The notes under the pieces were generated by a model. The model ran no database searches and had not been told where the DNA came from. It was given only the letters and a program-made list of their open reading frames with translations. From contig JAOACR010000004.1 in assembly GCA_026417735.1 (NCBI GenBank), positions 77,001 to 141,000 on the forward strand: 64,000 nt of DNA, read 5' to 3'. This DNA comes from Kiritimatiellia bacterium. Its GTDB lineage: Bacteria > Verrucomicrobiota > Kiritimatiellia > PWTM01. Shown in pieces: positions 43,244 to 51,846 of the stretch (positions are counted from its first letter, which is position 1; each line of letters starts with the position of its first letter). A program made the translations under genes and the position numbers.

Positions 43244-46033
43244 TCAGCGCCGGCTCGACGCCTTACGAGCGGCCGCCGACCGTGCGGGTGCCTTGCGACC
43301 CTTCGGCTCTGCGGATTGCAGCGCGGCCTGCGCGGCAGCGAGGCGCGCGATCGGCACCCGGAACGGCGAGCAGCTGACGTAGTTCAGCCCGACGCGGTGA
43401 CAGAACGCAACTGAAGCGGGATCCCCGCCCTGCTCACCGCAGATGCCAACCTTTAGGTTTGGCCGCGTCGCACGGCCCTTCTGCACGGCCATCTCGATCA
43501 ACTGGCCGATGCCCTCCTGATCAATCGTCTGGAAGGGATCCGCCTTCAGAATCTTCTGATCCAGATAGTGCTGCAGGAATCCGCCGATGTCGTCGCGGCT
43601 GAAACCGAACCCCATCTGGGTGAGGTCGTTCGTGCCGAAACTGAAGAACTCGGCCTCCGTCGCCATGCGGTCGGCGAGCAGCGCCGCCCGCGGGATTTCG
43701 ATCATCGTGCCGACCAGGTGCGGAATTTTCTTCACACCCGTGGCGGCGCACACCTCCGCGTACACGCGCGCGATGATCGCCTTCTGATGGGTGAGTTCTT
43801 TCACGTCGCAGGTGACGGGGATCATGATCTCCGGCATCGCCTTGCGACCGGCCTTCTGCAGCTCCGCCGCCGCCTCGAAGATCGCCCGCACTTGCATCTC
43901 GGTGATCTCGGGGTAGGTGATGCCCAGGCGCACGCCCCGGTGGCCCATCATGGGGTTGTTCTCGTGCAGCGCGTCGCCGCGGGCCTTCACCTCCTCCGGC
44001 GTGATGCCGAGCGCCCGCGCCAGTTCCGCCTGCTTTTCGGGGCTCTGCGGCACGAACTCGTGCAGCGGCGGATCGAGCAGCCGGATCGTCACCGGCAGGC
44101 CGTCCATCGCCTCGAGGGTTGCCTTGATGTCGCGCTTCACGTGCGGGAAGAGCTCCTGCACCGCGGCGCGCCGCTCTTCGGGCGTGGTGCTGAGGATCAT
44201 CTTCCGCAGCAGGAAGAGCGGCTCATCGGAACCGGCGCCGTAAAACATGTGTTCGGTGCGGAACAGTCCGATGCCTTCCGCGCCGAACGCGCGCGCGGTG
44301 CGCGCATCTTCGGGCGTGTCCGCGTTGGTGCGCACGCCGAGCTTCCGGAACTTGTCCACCAGCTTCATGAACGCCTGGAAGCGGGGGTTCTCGGTCGCGT
44401 CCACCATCGGCAGCGCGCCCTCATACACGAGCCCCCGCGTGCCGTTCAGCGTGATGGTGGTGCCCTCGGGGTACTCGCGCCCGCCGACCACCATCCGCCG
44501 GTTGGGCACGTCCACATGGATTTCGCCGGCCCCGACGACGCAGCACTTGCCCCAACCGCGCGCGACCAGCGCCGCGTGCGACGTCATGCCGCCACGCGCG
44601 GTGAGAATGCCCTGCGCGGCGCGCATCCCCTCGATGTCCTCCGGATTGGTCTCCTCCCGCACGAGGATCACCTTGCGGCCCTCCGCAGACCAGCGCACCG
44701 CGTCCTCTGCGGTGAACACGATCTGCCCCACCGCGCCGCCCGGCCCGGCGGGCAACCCTTTCGCGATCGCCTTCGCGTTTTTCTCCGCCGCCGGATCCAC
44801 AAACGGGTGCAGCAGCTGATCGAGGTGCGCCGGCTCGACGCGCATCACCGCGGTTTTCGCGTCAATGAGCTTCTCCTCGAGCATGTCCATCGCCATATTC
44901 AGCGCCGCGGTGCCGGTGCGCTTGCCGCTGCGGCACTGCAGCATGAACAGCCGCCCCTCCTGGATCGTGAACTCGATGTCCTGCATGTCACGGTAGTGGC
45001 GCTCGAGCGTTGTGCGAATGCGTTCGAGCTGGCGATACAGCTCCGGCATCGCCTCCTCCAGCGAGGGCAGATGCTGGTTCTGCTCGTTCTTCGTCGCGCG
45101 ATTCAGCGGATTCGGCGTGCGGATGCCGGCCACCACGTCCTCCCCCTGCGCGTTCACGAGCCACTCGCCGTAGAACTTGTTCTCGCCGGTCGCCGGGTTG
45201 CGGGTGAACGCGACGCCGGTGGCGGAGTGCTCGCCCATGTTGCCGAACACCATCGCCTGGACATTCACCGCGGTGCCCCAGTCGTCCGGGATGCCCTCGA
45301 TGCGGCGGTACGAGACCGCGCGCTTGCCGTTCCAGCTCTTGAACACCGCGCCGATGCCACCCCAGAGCTGCTCCCATGGGTCGTCCGGAAACTCGCGACC
45401 GAGCACCTCGCGGATGCGCTGCTTGAACGCGTCGCACAACCCCTTCAGATCCTCCGCGGTCAGATCGGTGTCGGACTTGTATCCCTTCGCTTTCTTGACC
45501 TCCTCGAGCATGCCGTCGAGCTGCCGGCGGATGCCCTGGCCCTCAGCCGGCTCAATTCCCTCCGCCTTCTCCATCACGACGTCCGCGTACATCATGATCA
45601 GCCGGCGGTACGCGTCGTACACAAAGCGCTCGTTGTTCGTCTTCGCGATCAGCCCGGGGATCGTGCGCGAGCACAGCCCGATGTTCAGCACCGTCTCCAT
45701 CATGCCCGGCATCGAGCGCCGCGCGCCGGAACGGCAGGAGACCAGCAGCGGGTTGGACGGGTCGCCGTAGCCGCAGCCCATGATCTTCTCCACCTTCGCA
45801 ATCGCCGCACGGACCTGGGCGTCGAGGCCCGGCGGAAACTTGCCGCCCCGCGCAAAGTAGTCGGTGCAGCACTCGGTGGTGATCGTGAACCCCGGCGGAA
45901 CGGGCAGCTTCAAGTGACACATCTCGGCGAGGTTCGCTCCCTTGCCGCCGAGCAGGTTCTTCATGTCCGCCCGCCCTTCCGCGGTGTTGTTGCCGAACGA
46001 ATACACGTACTTTTTCACTGCCGCCTTCGCCAT
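43244..46033 (-). CDS. ppdK: Pyruvate, phosphate dikinase
   Basis: 929 residues, within the usual 870-930 range. It interconverts PEP, AMP and PPi with pyruvate, ATP and phosphate. The N-terminal ATP-grasp part has GGKGANLAEM and RSGARRSMPGMM. The central phosphohistidine domain has GGMTSHAALVARGWGKCCVVG (His in TSHAA). The C-terminal PEP/pyruvate domain has GIGLFRTEHMF and FSFGTNDLTQM. A lysine/alanine-rich tail ends the protein. A GAGGAG Shine-Dalgarno sequence precedes the ATG. PPDK allows PPi-dependent glycolysis or gluconeogenesis, common in anaerobes. A rimO terminator upstream makes it a separate transcription unit. Confidence 0.97.
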   Translation of the reverse strand: MAKAAVKKYVYSFGNNTAEGRADMKNLLGGKGANLAEMCHLKLPVPPGFTITTECCTDYFARGGKFPPGLDAQVRAAIAKVEKIMGCGYGDPSNPLLVSCRSGARRSMPGMMETVLNIGLCSRTIPGLIAKTNNERFVYDAYRRLIMMYADVVMEKAEGIEPAEGQGIRRQLDGMLEEVKKAKGYKSDTDLTAEDLKGLCDAFKQRIREVLGREFPDDPWEQLWGGIGAVFKSWNGKRAVSYRRIEGIPDDWGTAVNVQAMVFGNMGEHSATGVAFTRNPATGENKFYGEWLVNAQGEDVVAGIRTPNPLNRATKNEQNQHLPSLEEAMPELYRQLERIRTTLERHYRDMQDIEFTIQEGRLFMLQCRSGKRTGTAALNMAMDMLEEKLIDAKTAVMRVEPAHLDQLLHPFVDPAAEKNAKAIAKGLPAGPGGAVGQIVFTAEDAVRWSAEGRKVILVREETNPEDIEGMRAAQGILTARGGMTSHAALVARGWGKCCVVGAGEIHVDVPNRRMVVGGREYPEGTTITLNGTRGLVYEGALPMVDATENPRFQAFMKLVDKFRKLGVRTNADTPEDARTARAFGAEGIGLFRTEHMFYGAGSDEPLFLLRKMILSTTPEERRAAVQELFPHVKRDIKATLEAMDGLPVTIRLLDPPLHEFVPQSPEKQAELARALGITPEEVKARGDALHENNPMMGHRGVRLGITYPEITEMQVRAIFEAAAELQKAGRKAMPEIMIPVTCDVKELTHQKAIIARVYAEVCAATGVKKIPHLVGTMIEIPRAALLADRMATEAEFFSFGTNDLTQMGFGFSRDDIGGFLQHYLDQKILKADPFQTIDQEGIGQLIEMAVQKGRATRPNLKVGICGEQGGDPASVAFCHRVGLNYVSCSPFRVPIARLAAAQAALQSAEPKGRKAPARSAAARKASSRR

Positions 46034-46127
46034 CGGTGCGCTCCTCAGCTCTCTGTGATGTGTGATCCGGACGACTCCAACGCTCCCGGCCGCTGTCCGG
46101 ACACGGTCCGGTCCGGCGGGGTGCGCG

Positions 46128-46157
46128 AAAAAAGCCGGTTCAGAATACCGGACCGGC
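46128..46157 (-). terminator. Intrinsic terminator of rimO
   Basis: On the minus strand GCCGGT (46157-46152), a 12-nt loop, ACCGGC (46139-46134) and six T (46133-46128). It begins 30 bases after the rimO stop and lies before the ppdK gene. An internal CCGGT/ACCGG alternative pairing is also possible. Confidence 0.7.
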
Positions 46158-46186
46158 CCGCGCCGGTCAACGGCGGCGCCCCCGCC

Positions 46187-47581
46187 TCAGGTTGCCTGCG
46201 GCCCGACCGGTTCCGCGGCCAGGTCATACTCGAACGCGGCAGAGACGCGCGCGCGCAGCACCTGGCCGGGCCGCAGCCCCGCTGCCGCCGCCCCGCGCAG
46301 GTACACCACTCCGTCCACGTCGGGCGCCTGGCCGCGATGCCGGCCAACCGCCCCCTTCCGGCGGCCCGCCGGCGTGGGCGCGTCCACCAGCACTTCGAGC
46401 TCGCGGCCCACCCATGCGCGCAGGCAACTGCACGACACTTCCCGCTGGATCGCCATCAGCCGTTCCCGTCGCGCCGCGGCGACCGCGGCGGGCACTTTCG
46501 GCTGCAGCGCCGCGGACGCGGTGCCGGGCTCCTCGGAATAGGTGAACACGCCCACGTGCGCGAAGCGCGCCTCCCGCACGAAGTCGCACAGCTCCTCGAA
46601 CTGCGCCTCGGTCTCGCCCGGATGACCAACAATGAACGCGGTGCGAATCGCGACGTCCGGCCAGCGGTCCCGAATACGCTGCAGCAGCGCCTCGGTCGCC
46701 GCTCGGCCAGGCCGACGCATCGCGCGAAGCTGCTGGTCGGCGATGTGCTGCAGCGGCAGATCGAAGTACCGGCACCAGCGCGGATCCTCCGCCATCGCCT
46801 CCATCACCGCCTCGTTCAGATGTGCTGGGTGCGCGTACATCAGGCGCAGCCACACATCGCCCTCCACCGCGGCAAGCCCCCGGATCAGGTCTGCCAGCCG
46901 CGGCAAACCTGGCCGCTCCAGGCCGTACGCGGTCGTGTCCTGCGCGATCAGACAGATCTCGCGCACACCGCAGGCCACCAGCTCCCGCGCCTCCGCAATC
47001 ACCGATTCCAGCGGCCGGCTGACTTGTGGCCCGCGAATCGTTGGGATCGCGCAGAACGAACAGCGGTGCGAACAGCCCTCGGCGATCTTCAGCCACGTCG
47101 TGTGCGGCCGGCCCGTGAGCAGCCGCGGCGGCGCGAGGCCGGACTCGGACAACCCCGTGGCCGGCCCGACGCCGTCCGCCAGCCCCAGCAGCTGCCGGCA
47201 GAACGAGACCAGCCGCGGATAGACATCGAATCCGGCGACCGCGTCCGCCGCCTCCAGAAACCGCGCGAACGCCGGCGCCGACGCGGCGCGCTCGACCAGA
47301 CAGCCGATCGCGACCAGCCGACGCGGCCGACCGCGACGCCGCAGCGCCGCCAGCTCACGCAGCACCGTCGCCGTTTCCTCCCGTGCCGGCGCGATGAACC
47401 CGCAGGTGTTCACCAGGCAGAGGTCCGAATCCTCCGGCCGCTCCGCAATCCAGAAGCCCGCCTGCGCGAGTTGAGCGAGAATCCGCTCAGTGTCGACCGT
47501 GTTCTTCGGGCAGCCCAGACTGACCATCGACACGACCGGGGGTCGCGCCGCGCGCGGTGGACGTGGAGTTCCGGCGGCCAT
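46187..47581 (-). CDS. rimO: Ribosomal protein S12 methylthiotransferase RimO
   Basis: 464 residues. UPF0004 N-terminal domain: VSMVSLGCPKNTVDTE and LVNTCGFI, with cysteines for the second cluster. Radical-SAM Cx3Cx2C is AEGCSHRCSFCAIP, followed by IRGPQVSRP. The C-terminal TRAM domain (VGRELEVLVDA to the end) replaces the usual shorter one and ends in EYDLAAE. GCPKNTVD distinguishes RimO from MiaB. It adds a methylthio group to an Asp of ribosomal protein S12. The ATG at 47581 is 6 bases after TATACT and has no Shine-Dalgarno sequence, so the mRNA may be leaderless. Confidence 0.95.
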   Translation of the reverse strand: MAAGTPRPPRAARPPVVSMVSLGCPKNTVDTERILAQLAQAGFWIAERPEDSDLCLVNTCGFIAPAREETATVLRELAALRRRGRPRRLVAIGCLVERAASAPAFARFLEAADAVAGFDVYPRLVSFCRQLLGLADGVGPATGLSESGLAPPRLLTGRPHTTWLKIAEGCSHRCSFCAIPTIRGPQVSRPLESVIAEARELVACGVREICLIAQDTTAYGLERPGLPRLADLIRGLAAVEGDVWLRLMYAHPAHLNEAVMEAMAEDPRWCRYFDLPLQHIADQQLRAMRRPGRAATEALLQRIRDRWPDVAIRTAFIVGHPGETEAQFEELCDFVREARFAHVGVFTYSEEPGTASAALQPKVPAAVAAARRERLMAIQREVSCSCLRAWVGRELEVLVDAPTPAGRRKGAVGRHRGQAPDVDGVVYLRGAAAAGLRPGQVLRARVSAAFEYDLAAEPVGPQAT

Positions 47582-48007
47582 GTCCGCAGTATAGATCGAG
47601 CGCGTTCGGCCCGGGAACCGCGCCGGGCGGCCCGGCCACAACCGATACCCGCCGTGCAAAGGGTGCGCCAGGAGGTGCGGTGCTTTCCCACCGCGCGCTG
47701 GCGGTGGGATTCTTCTCCGCCTGCGTTCGCCGCCTCTTCCCACCGTCGCAGGGCCCGCCGGCTCGCCGGCGCCGGGAAGTACGAACGCCGCTGGACAGGG
47801 CGGTCGGGCCACCGCTGCGCCGGGGGAGGGTTTGATCCAACCAGAGGCCGGCGTGGGCCGCGGGCACCACGTCCGGACGGTTTGGGGCGCCGAGCGGGCA
47901 TTCCTCTTACCCGACGGTCGCGCAGCGGGGCTTCGCGCTTGACTTGAGTGCCGGGGAACGCGATGAATGCGCGCTTGCATGCCGCCACGACGCGGCGCGG
48001 GAGTTCC
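47582..48007. other. Divergent intergenic region between rimO and fixC
   Basis: 426 bp without a convincing gene. The left end has the rimO promoter. Towards fixC, TTGACT at 47939-47944 with ATGAAT at 47963-47968 (18-bp spacer) is a weak promoter candidate, giving a leader of about 33 nt with GGGAG before the fixC ATG. Confidence 0.5.
47588..47617 (-). promoter_or_regulatory. Predicted leaderless promoter for rimO
   Basis: On the minus strand TATACT (47593-47588) lies 6 bases before the ATG at 47581. TTCCCG (47617-47612) is a weak -35 at 18-bp spacing. Confidence 0.5.
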
Positions 48008-49336
48008 ATGGGCGCGGACGACGCGATTCGGATGGATGTGATCGTCGTCGGCGGCGGGCCGGCGGGCCTGACCGCGGCGTTGGTACTGGCGCGCGCGGGC
48101 CGCCAGGTGATGGTGGTGGAGCGGGGGGAGTACTGCGGATCGAAGAACGTCGGCGGTCTGCTCTACGGCAGTGTGCTTGCGCGGCTGATGCCGGAGTACG
48201 TTCGTGACGCGCCGCTGGAGCGGCCGGTCTCACGGCGCCGATTGATGTTCCTAGCCGACGGGGAGCAGATCGCTCTGGAGTTCGGCGCCTCCGCCTGGTC
48301 GTCGCCGCCGTTCAACCACACGCACGTGGTGCATCGTGCGCAGTTCGACCGCTGGTACTCGAAGCAGGTCGAGGCCGCGGGAGCGAATCTGATCGAGGGA
48401 ATGGTGGTGGACGCGCTTCTGTACGAGGGCCAGAACACGTCGAAGCGCGTGGTGGGCGTGCGGCTGCGGGGCGAGGAGGACTTCCGGGCGCCGATCGTGA
48501 TTCTCGCGGACGGCGCAAACTGCCTGGTCAGCGAGGGCGCGCGGCTCGCGCTGGGCCTGCGGCCCGGGCGTGTGCGGCAGGAGTACGCGGTGGGGGTCAA
48601 GGAGATCCTCGGCCTGCCGCGCGGCACGCTGGAGGATCGGTTTCAGCTCGAGCCGCACGAGGGCATCGCGCTGGATTTTTTCGGGTCGCCCTTCCGCGGT
48701 CTCATCGGGGCGGGCTTCCTTTACACCGCGCGCGAATCGCTGCATCTGGGCTTTGCCGCGCGCATCGAATCGCTCGCCCGCTCGGGCTTGACCCCGAACG
48801 AGGTGATCGAGGGGCTGAAAGCGCATCCGGCGGTGCGTCCGCTGATCCGCGGCGCGGAGCTATTGGAGTACTCCGCGCACATGATCCCCGAGGGTGGCTA
48901 CGACGCGATCGGCGACCTCCACGGTCCCGGCGTGATGATCGCGGGCGACGCGGCGGGCCTGGTGAACTTCTCCCTGTACAAGGAGGGCACGAACCTCGCG
49001 ATGGAGTCCGGCGCGATCGCCGCGGAGACCGCGCTGGAGGCGCTCGCGGCGGGCGATGTGTCGGCGGCGCGGCTAGAAGGTTACCGGCGCCGCCTGGACG
49101 AGAGCTGGGTGATGGCGGACCTGCGCCGCTACCGCCACGTCGGCGAGGTGCTCGCCGCCTCGCCGGACCTGCTGGATCTGTACCCTCGCAAGGCGGCGCG
49201 GTTGCTCGTGGACTATTTCGCGGTAAGTTGCCGGAGCAAGTCCGAGATCCAACGCGAGGCGTGGCGCGCGTTCTGGCGCGGGTTGCCAAAGCTCCGCGCC
49301 GTTCGCGATCTGTGGCGCGCGCGCCGGCTGTTGTGA
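48008..49336 (+). CDS. fixC: FixC, electron-transfer flavoprotein:quinone oxidoreductase-like
   Basis: 442 residues. FAD-binding motif DVIVVGGGPAGLTAALVLARAG at the N terminus, GGLLYG, and MIAGDAAGLVNFSLYKEGTNLAMESG at the second FAD/quinone region. FixC is the membrane-peripheral part of FixABCX, which takes electrons from NADH through FixAB and splits them between quinone and ferredoxin or flavodoxin. The ATG at 48008 has GGGAG nearby; two upstream in-frame ATGs exist at 47948 and 47963 but add non-family residues. fixX, fixA and fixB follow within 22, 21 and 3 bp. Confidence 0.95.
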   Translation: MGADDAIRMDVIVVGGGPAGLTAALVLARAGRQVMVVERGEYCGSKNVGGLLYGSVLARLMPEYVRDAPLERPVSRRRLMFLADGEQIALEFGASAWSSPPFNHTHVVHRAQFDRWYSKQVEAAGANLIEGMVVDALLYEGQNTSKRVVGVRLRGEEDFRAPIVILADGANCLVSEGARLALGLRPGRVRQEYAVGVKEILGLPRGTLEDRFQLEPHEGIALDFFGSPFRGLIGAGFLYTARESLHLGFAARIESLARSGLTPNEVIEGLKAHPAVRPLIRGAELLEYSAHMIPEGGYDAIGDLHGPGVMIAGDAAGLVNFSLYKEGTNLAMESGAIAAETALEALAAGDVSAARLEGYRRRLDESWVMADLRRYRHVGEVLAASPDLLDLYPRKAARLLVDYFAVSCRSKSEIQREAWRAFWRGLPKLRAVRDLWRARRLL

Positions 49337-49358
49337 GGCCGCATACCGGAGAGCTGAG

Positions 49359-49658
49359 ATGAACGCGAACGAACCGACCCCGCTGCCCGACAAGCTGTAC
49401 CGCACCCGGTATGAGCCCGATCCCGCGCACCCGCACGTGCGGGTGAACGCCGAACAATACCGGCGTGCGCGCAGCCGCAAACTGCTGAAGGTGTGCCCCG
49501 CCGAGGTCTACAAGCCCGCACCGAACGACCCGGACGCGGTGCAAACCTCTCACGAAAACTGTCTGGAGTGCGGCACCTGCCGCCAGGCCGCGCCGGAGGA
49601 GGGCGTGGAGTGGACGATGCCCGACGGCGGCAAGGGCGTGAAGTACCGGTACGGCTGA
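49359..49658 (+). CDS. fixX: FixX ferredoxin-like protein
   Basis: 99 residues. KVCPAEVY and NCLECGTCRQ provide four cysteines for one [4Fe-4S] cluster, the same reduced pattern as in E. coli FixX. WTMPDGGKGVKYRYG is the conserved C terminus. It passes electrons within the FixABCX complex. A GGAGAG Shine-Dalgarno sequence precedes the ATG, 22 bp after fixC. Confidence 0.95.
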   Translation: MNANEPTPLPDKLYRTRYEPDPAHPHVRVNAEQYRRARSRKLLKVCPAEVYKPAPNDPDAVQTSHENCLECGTCRQAAPEEGVEWTMPDGGKGVKYRYG

Positions 49659-49679
49659 GCGAGCGGGAGGAAACAGCGC

Positions 49680-50477
49680 ATGGGATTGAACGTCGTCGTG
49701 CTGGCACGCGAAGTGTGGGACACGCGCGACCTGACCGGAGCCATATTGGATGAGTCCGGCGGCATTCGGCCCGGCGCGCTGCAGACGCGCTACGAACCAG
49801 AAGACCTGAACGCGCTCGAGGCCGCGCTGCGGTTGAAGGATGCGCAGGGCGCCACCGTCACGGTGCTCAGCCCCGGTGAGGTGCGGCAGGTGGACGTGGC
49901 GCGGGAGGCGCTCTACCGCGGCGCGGACGCCGCAGTTCGGGTGGCGGCGGACCCGGACGAGCTGGACGATGCGGCGCTGGCGGGCGTGCTCGCCGCCGCA
50001 GTACGCAAACTCGGCACCGTAAACCTGCTGCTGGTCGGCACGTCGGTGCCCGACACCGCTGGCTCAATCCTCGCCCGCCATCTCGCACACGCGCTCGGGT
50101 GGCCCGCGGTGTCATGGGTGGATGCGATCGAGCAGATCACCGCCGACCGCGTCGTCGCGCGCCGCGCGGTGGAAATGGGGTACGAATCGGTCGAGGCGCC
50201 GCTGCCGGCGGTGCTGGCCGTCGGCGTCGCGCTGCTGGAGGACGACCCGCGGGCGCCGCGGCCCGCGAAGGCAATGCTGAAGCTCAAGCTGAAAAAGGCG
50301 GAGATCCCGTGCTGGACCGCCGCCGAGCTCGGAAGCGGAGACCCGGCGGCTGCGCGCACCACCCGGCGGCTGCGCCGCGAGCCGGTCCCGCCGCGCACGA
50401 TTGAAACGCGCACGGTGGATCCAGAGAACGAGGCTGAGCTGCGCGCGATGCTCGACGCCGTCCGGAAAGGAGCCTGA
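49680..50477 (+). CDS. fixA: FixA, electron-transfer flavoprotein beta subunit
   Basis: 265 residues, standard for an EtfB/FixA subunit. NALEAALRLKD and TVTVLSPG are followed by the GADAAVRV and LLLVGTSVPD segments, and AEIPCWTAAELG near the C terminus. It forms a heterodimer with FixB and carries the bifurcating FAD in FixAB enzymes. A GGGAGG Shine-Dalgarno sequence lies upstream. It is separated from fixB by 3 bp. Confidence 0.94.
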   Translation: MGLNVVVLAREVWDTRDLTGAILDESGGIRPGALQTRYEPEDLNALEAALRLKDAQGATVTVLSPGEVRQVDVAREALYRGADAAVRVAADPDELDDAALAGVLAAAVRKLGTVNLLLVGTSVPDTAGSILARHLAHALGWPAVSWVDAIEQITADRVVARRAVEMGYESVEAPLPAVLAVGVALLEDDPRAPRPAKAMLKLKLKKAEIPCWTAAELGSGDPAAARTTRRLRREPVPPRTIETRTVDPENEAELRAMLDAVRKGA

Positions 50478-50480
50478 CCG

Positions 50481-51458
50481 ATGCGCCGCGTGCTTGTGTT
50501 CGCAGAAGTGGTTGACGGTTCGTTCAACGAGGTGTCGCTCCAGTGCCTGACGGCCGGCCGCACCCTGGCCGGTCCGGACGGCGAAGTTGAGGCGCTGCTG
50601 ATCGGGGCGAACGTCGGTGCGCACGCCGGCAGGCTCGCCGCCGGTGGAGCGGACCGTGTGACCGTGGTCGAGGATGCACGGCTGAGCGCCTACACCACTG
50701 AACCGTGGCTGGCGGTGGCGTGCGCCCGCTTCGCCGCCGCACCCGCAAGCGCGGCGTTGTTGCCCGCCTCCACGCTGGGCAACGATCTCGGTCCCGCGAT
50801 CGCGGCCGCCATCGGCGCCGCCTGCGTCGTGGATGCGGACGGGGTGGCGCTGGAAAACGGCCGGCCTGTCGCCTGGCGGATTGGATTCGATCGGAAGGTC
50901 CGCACCACCTGGGCGGCCGAAGGCGCTCGGCCGCTCGTGGCGACCCTGCGGGACGGCGCCGCGCCGCCGCCCGACGCCGGCGCCGCGCGCGCCGCCACGC
51001 ACGAGAAGGGTTCGCTCGACGATGCGCTCGCGCACGCCGGCGCCAAACCGGCAACCCGCGTGGTTCGGCGCGACGTCACCGCTCGAACCGTGAACCTGCG
51101 CGACGCGAAAGTGATCGTCGCCGCGGGCGCCGGCGTCGGCAGTCCGGAAGGAGTGGAGCTCGTCCAGCGGCTGGCCGCCGCGCTCGGCGGCGAGGTCGGT
51201 GCGACCCGCGCGGTGGTGGATGCCGGCTGGCTCTCTGCGGATCGGCAGATCGGTCAGACCGGTGCGACCGTGCGGCCGGACCTCTACATCGCCTGCGGCA
51301 TCAGCGGCGCAATCCAGCACCGCGTCGGCATGCTCGACTCGCGGACCGTGATCGCGATCAACACCGATCCGAACGCGCCGATCTTTCGCTCTGCTCACTA
51401 CCGCATTGTGGGCGACCTGAAGGTCGTGATTCCAAAACTCCTCAAACTGCTGAGCTGA
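50481..51458 (+). CDS. fixB: FixB, electron-transfer flavoprotein alpha subunit
   Basis: 325 residues. The C-terminal FAD domain is clear: GAGVGSPEGVELVQRLAAAL, GQTGATVRPDLYIACGISGAIQH, and AINTDPNAPIFRSAHYRIVGDL. The start has AAGGAG upstream and overlaps nothing. It completes fixC-fixX-fixA-fixB. No nitrogenase or carnitine genes are in the window, so the physiological acceptor is not shown. Confidence 0.95.
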   Translation: MRRVLVFAEVVDGSFNEVSLQCLTAGRTLAGPDGEVEALLIGANVGAHAGRLAAGGADRVTVVEDARLSAYTTEPWLAVACARFAAAPASAALLPASTLGNDLGPAIAAAIGAACVVDADGVALENGRPVAWRIGFDRKVRTTWAAEGARPLVATLRDGAAPPPDAGAARAATHEKGSLDDALAHAGAKPATRVVRRDVTARTVNLRDAKVIVAAGAGVGSPEGVELVQRLAAALGGEVGATRAVVDAGWLSADRQIGQTGATVRPDLYIACGISGAIQHRVGMLDSRTVIAINTDPNAPIFRSAHYRIVGDLKVVIPKLLKLLS

Positions 51459-51846
51459 CATTTCTGATCCGGACCCGGCAGACCGGCCGGCATTATCTGT
51501 GCCGTTGAGGGGCGGTTGGCCGGCGGCGGGGTCGTCCACCGCGACCGACGTCTCCGATGCCGGACGCGATCTTATGGGTTGAGCTCTTTTGCCGGCCCAT
51601 CCGCAGCCACGACCGCGGGGAGGGCCTGCGGCGAACGGGACCCGCGCTCCCGCGGTTTCGATGAAATCCGTCTCACCGGCGAAGGTATCGCCGATTGAGC
51701 GGGCGCTTCCTGCTCGCTACGACGAGCGCGCCGCACGGCGTGCGCCCGTGAGCGGTCGGAGTTGCGCTGAACTGTTCCCGTGCTATGTTGAGCGTTTACA
51801 CGTTTCCGGTCTCCGTCTCCCCGGGGCGTTGGCGATGGAGCGGGGG
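51459..51846. other. Region between fixB and mgtA
   Basis: 388 bp. The frame upstream of the chosen mgtA start is open to 51589 but shows no family similarity. I looked for an M-box Mg2+ riboswitch and saw none of its conserved blocks. The only recognisable element is the promoter-like pair at 51762-51789. Confidence 0.5.
51762..51789 (+). promoter_or_regulatory. Predicted promoter of mgtA
   Basis: TTGCGC at 51762-51767, a 16-bp spacer and TATGTT at 51784-51789, preceded by TGC (extended -10). The leader before the chosen ATG would be about 50 nt. Confidence 0.5.

Noticed and set aside
51459-51846. Possible Mg2+ riboswitch (M-box) before mgtA
   Set aside because: None of the conserved M-box blocks could be found; only a promoter-like pair is present.
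51589-51846. Longer mgtA start at 51589
   Set aside because: The extra residues are Arg/Pro-rich, have no similarity to Mg2+ ATPases and no ribosome site; ATG at 51847 has GGAG at good distance.
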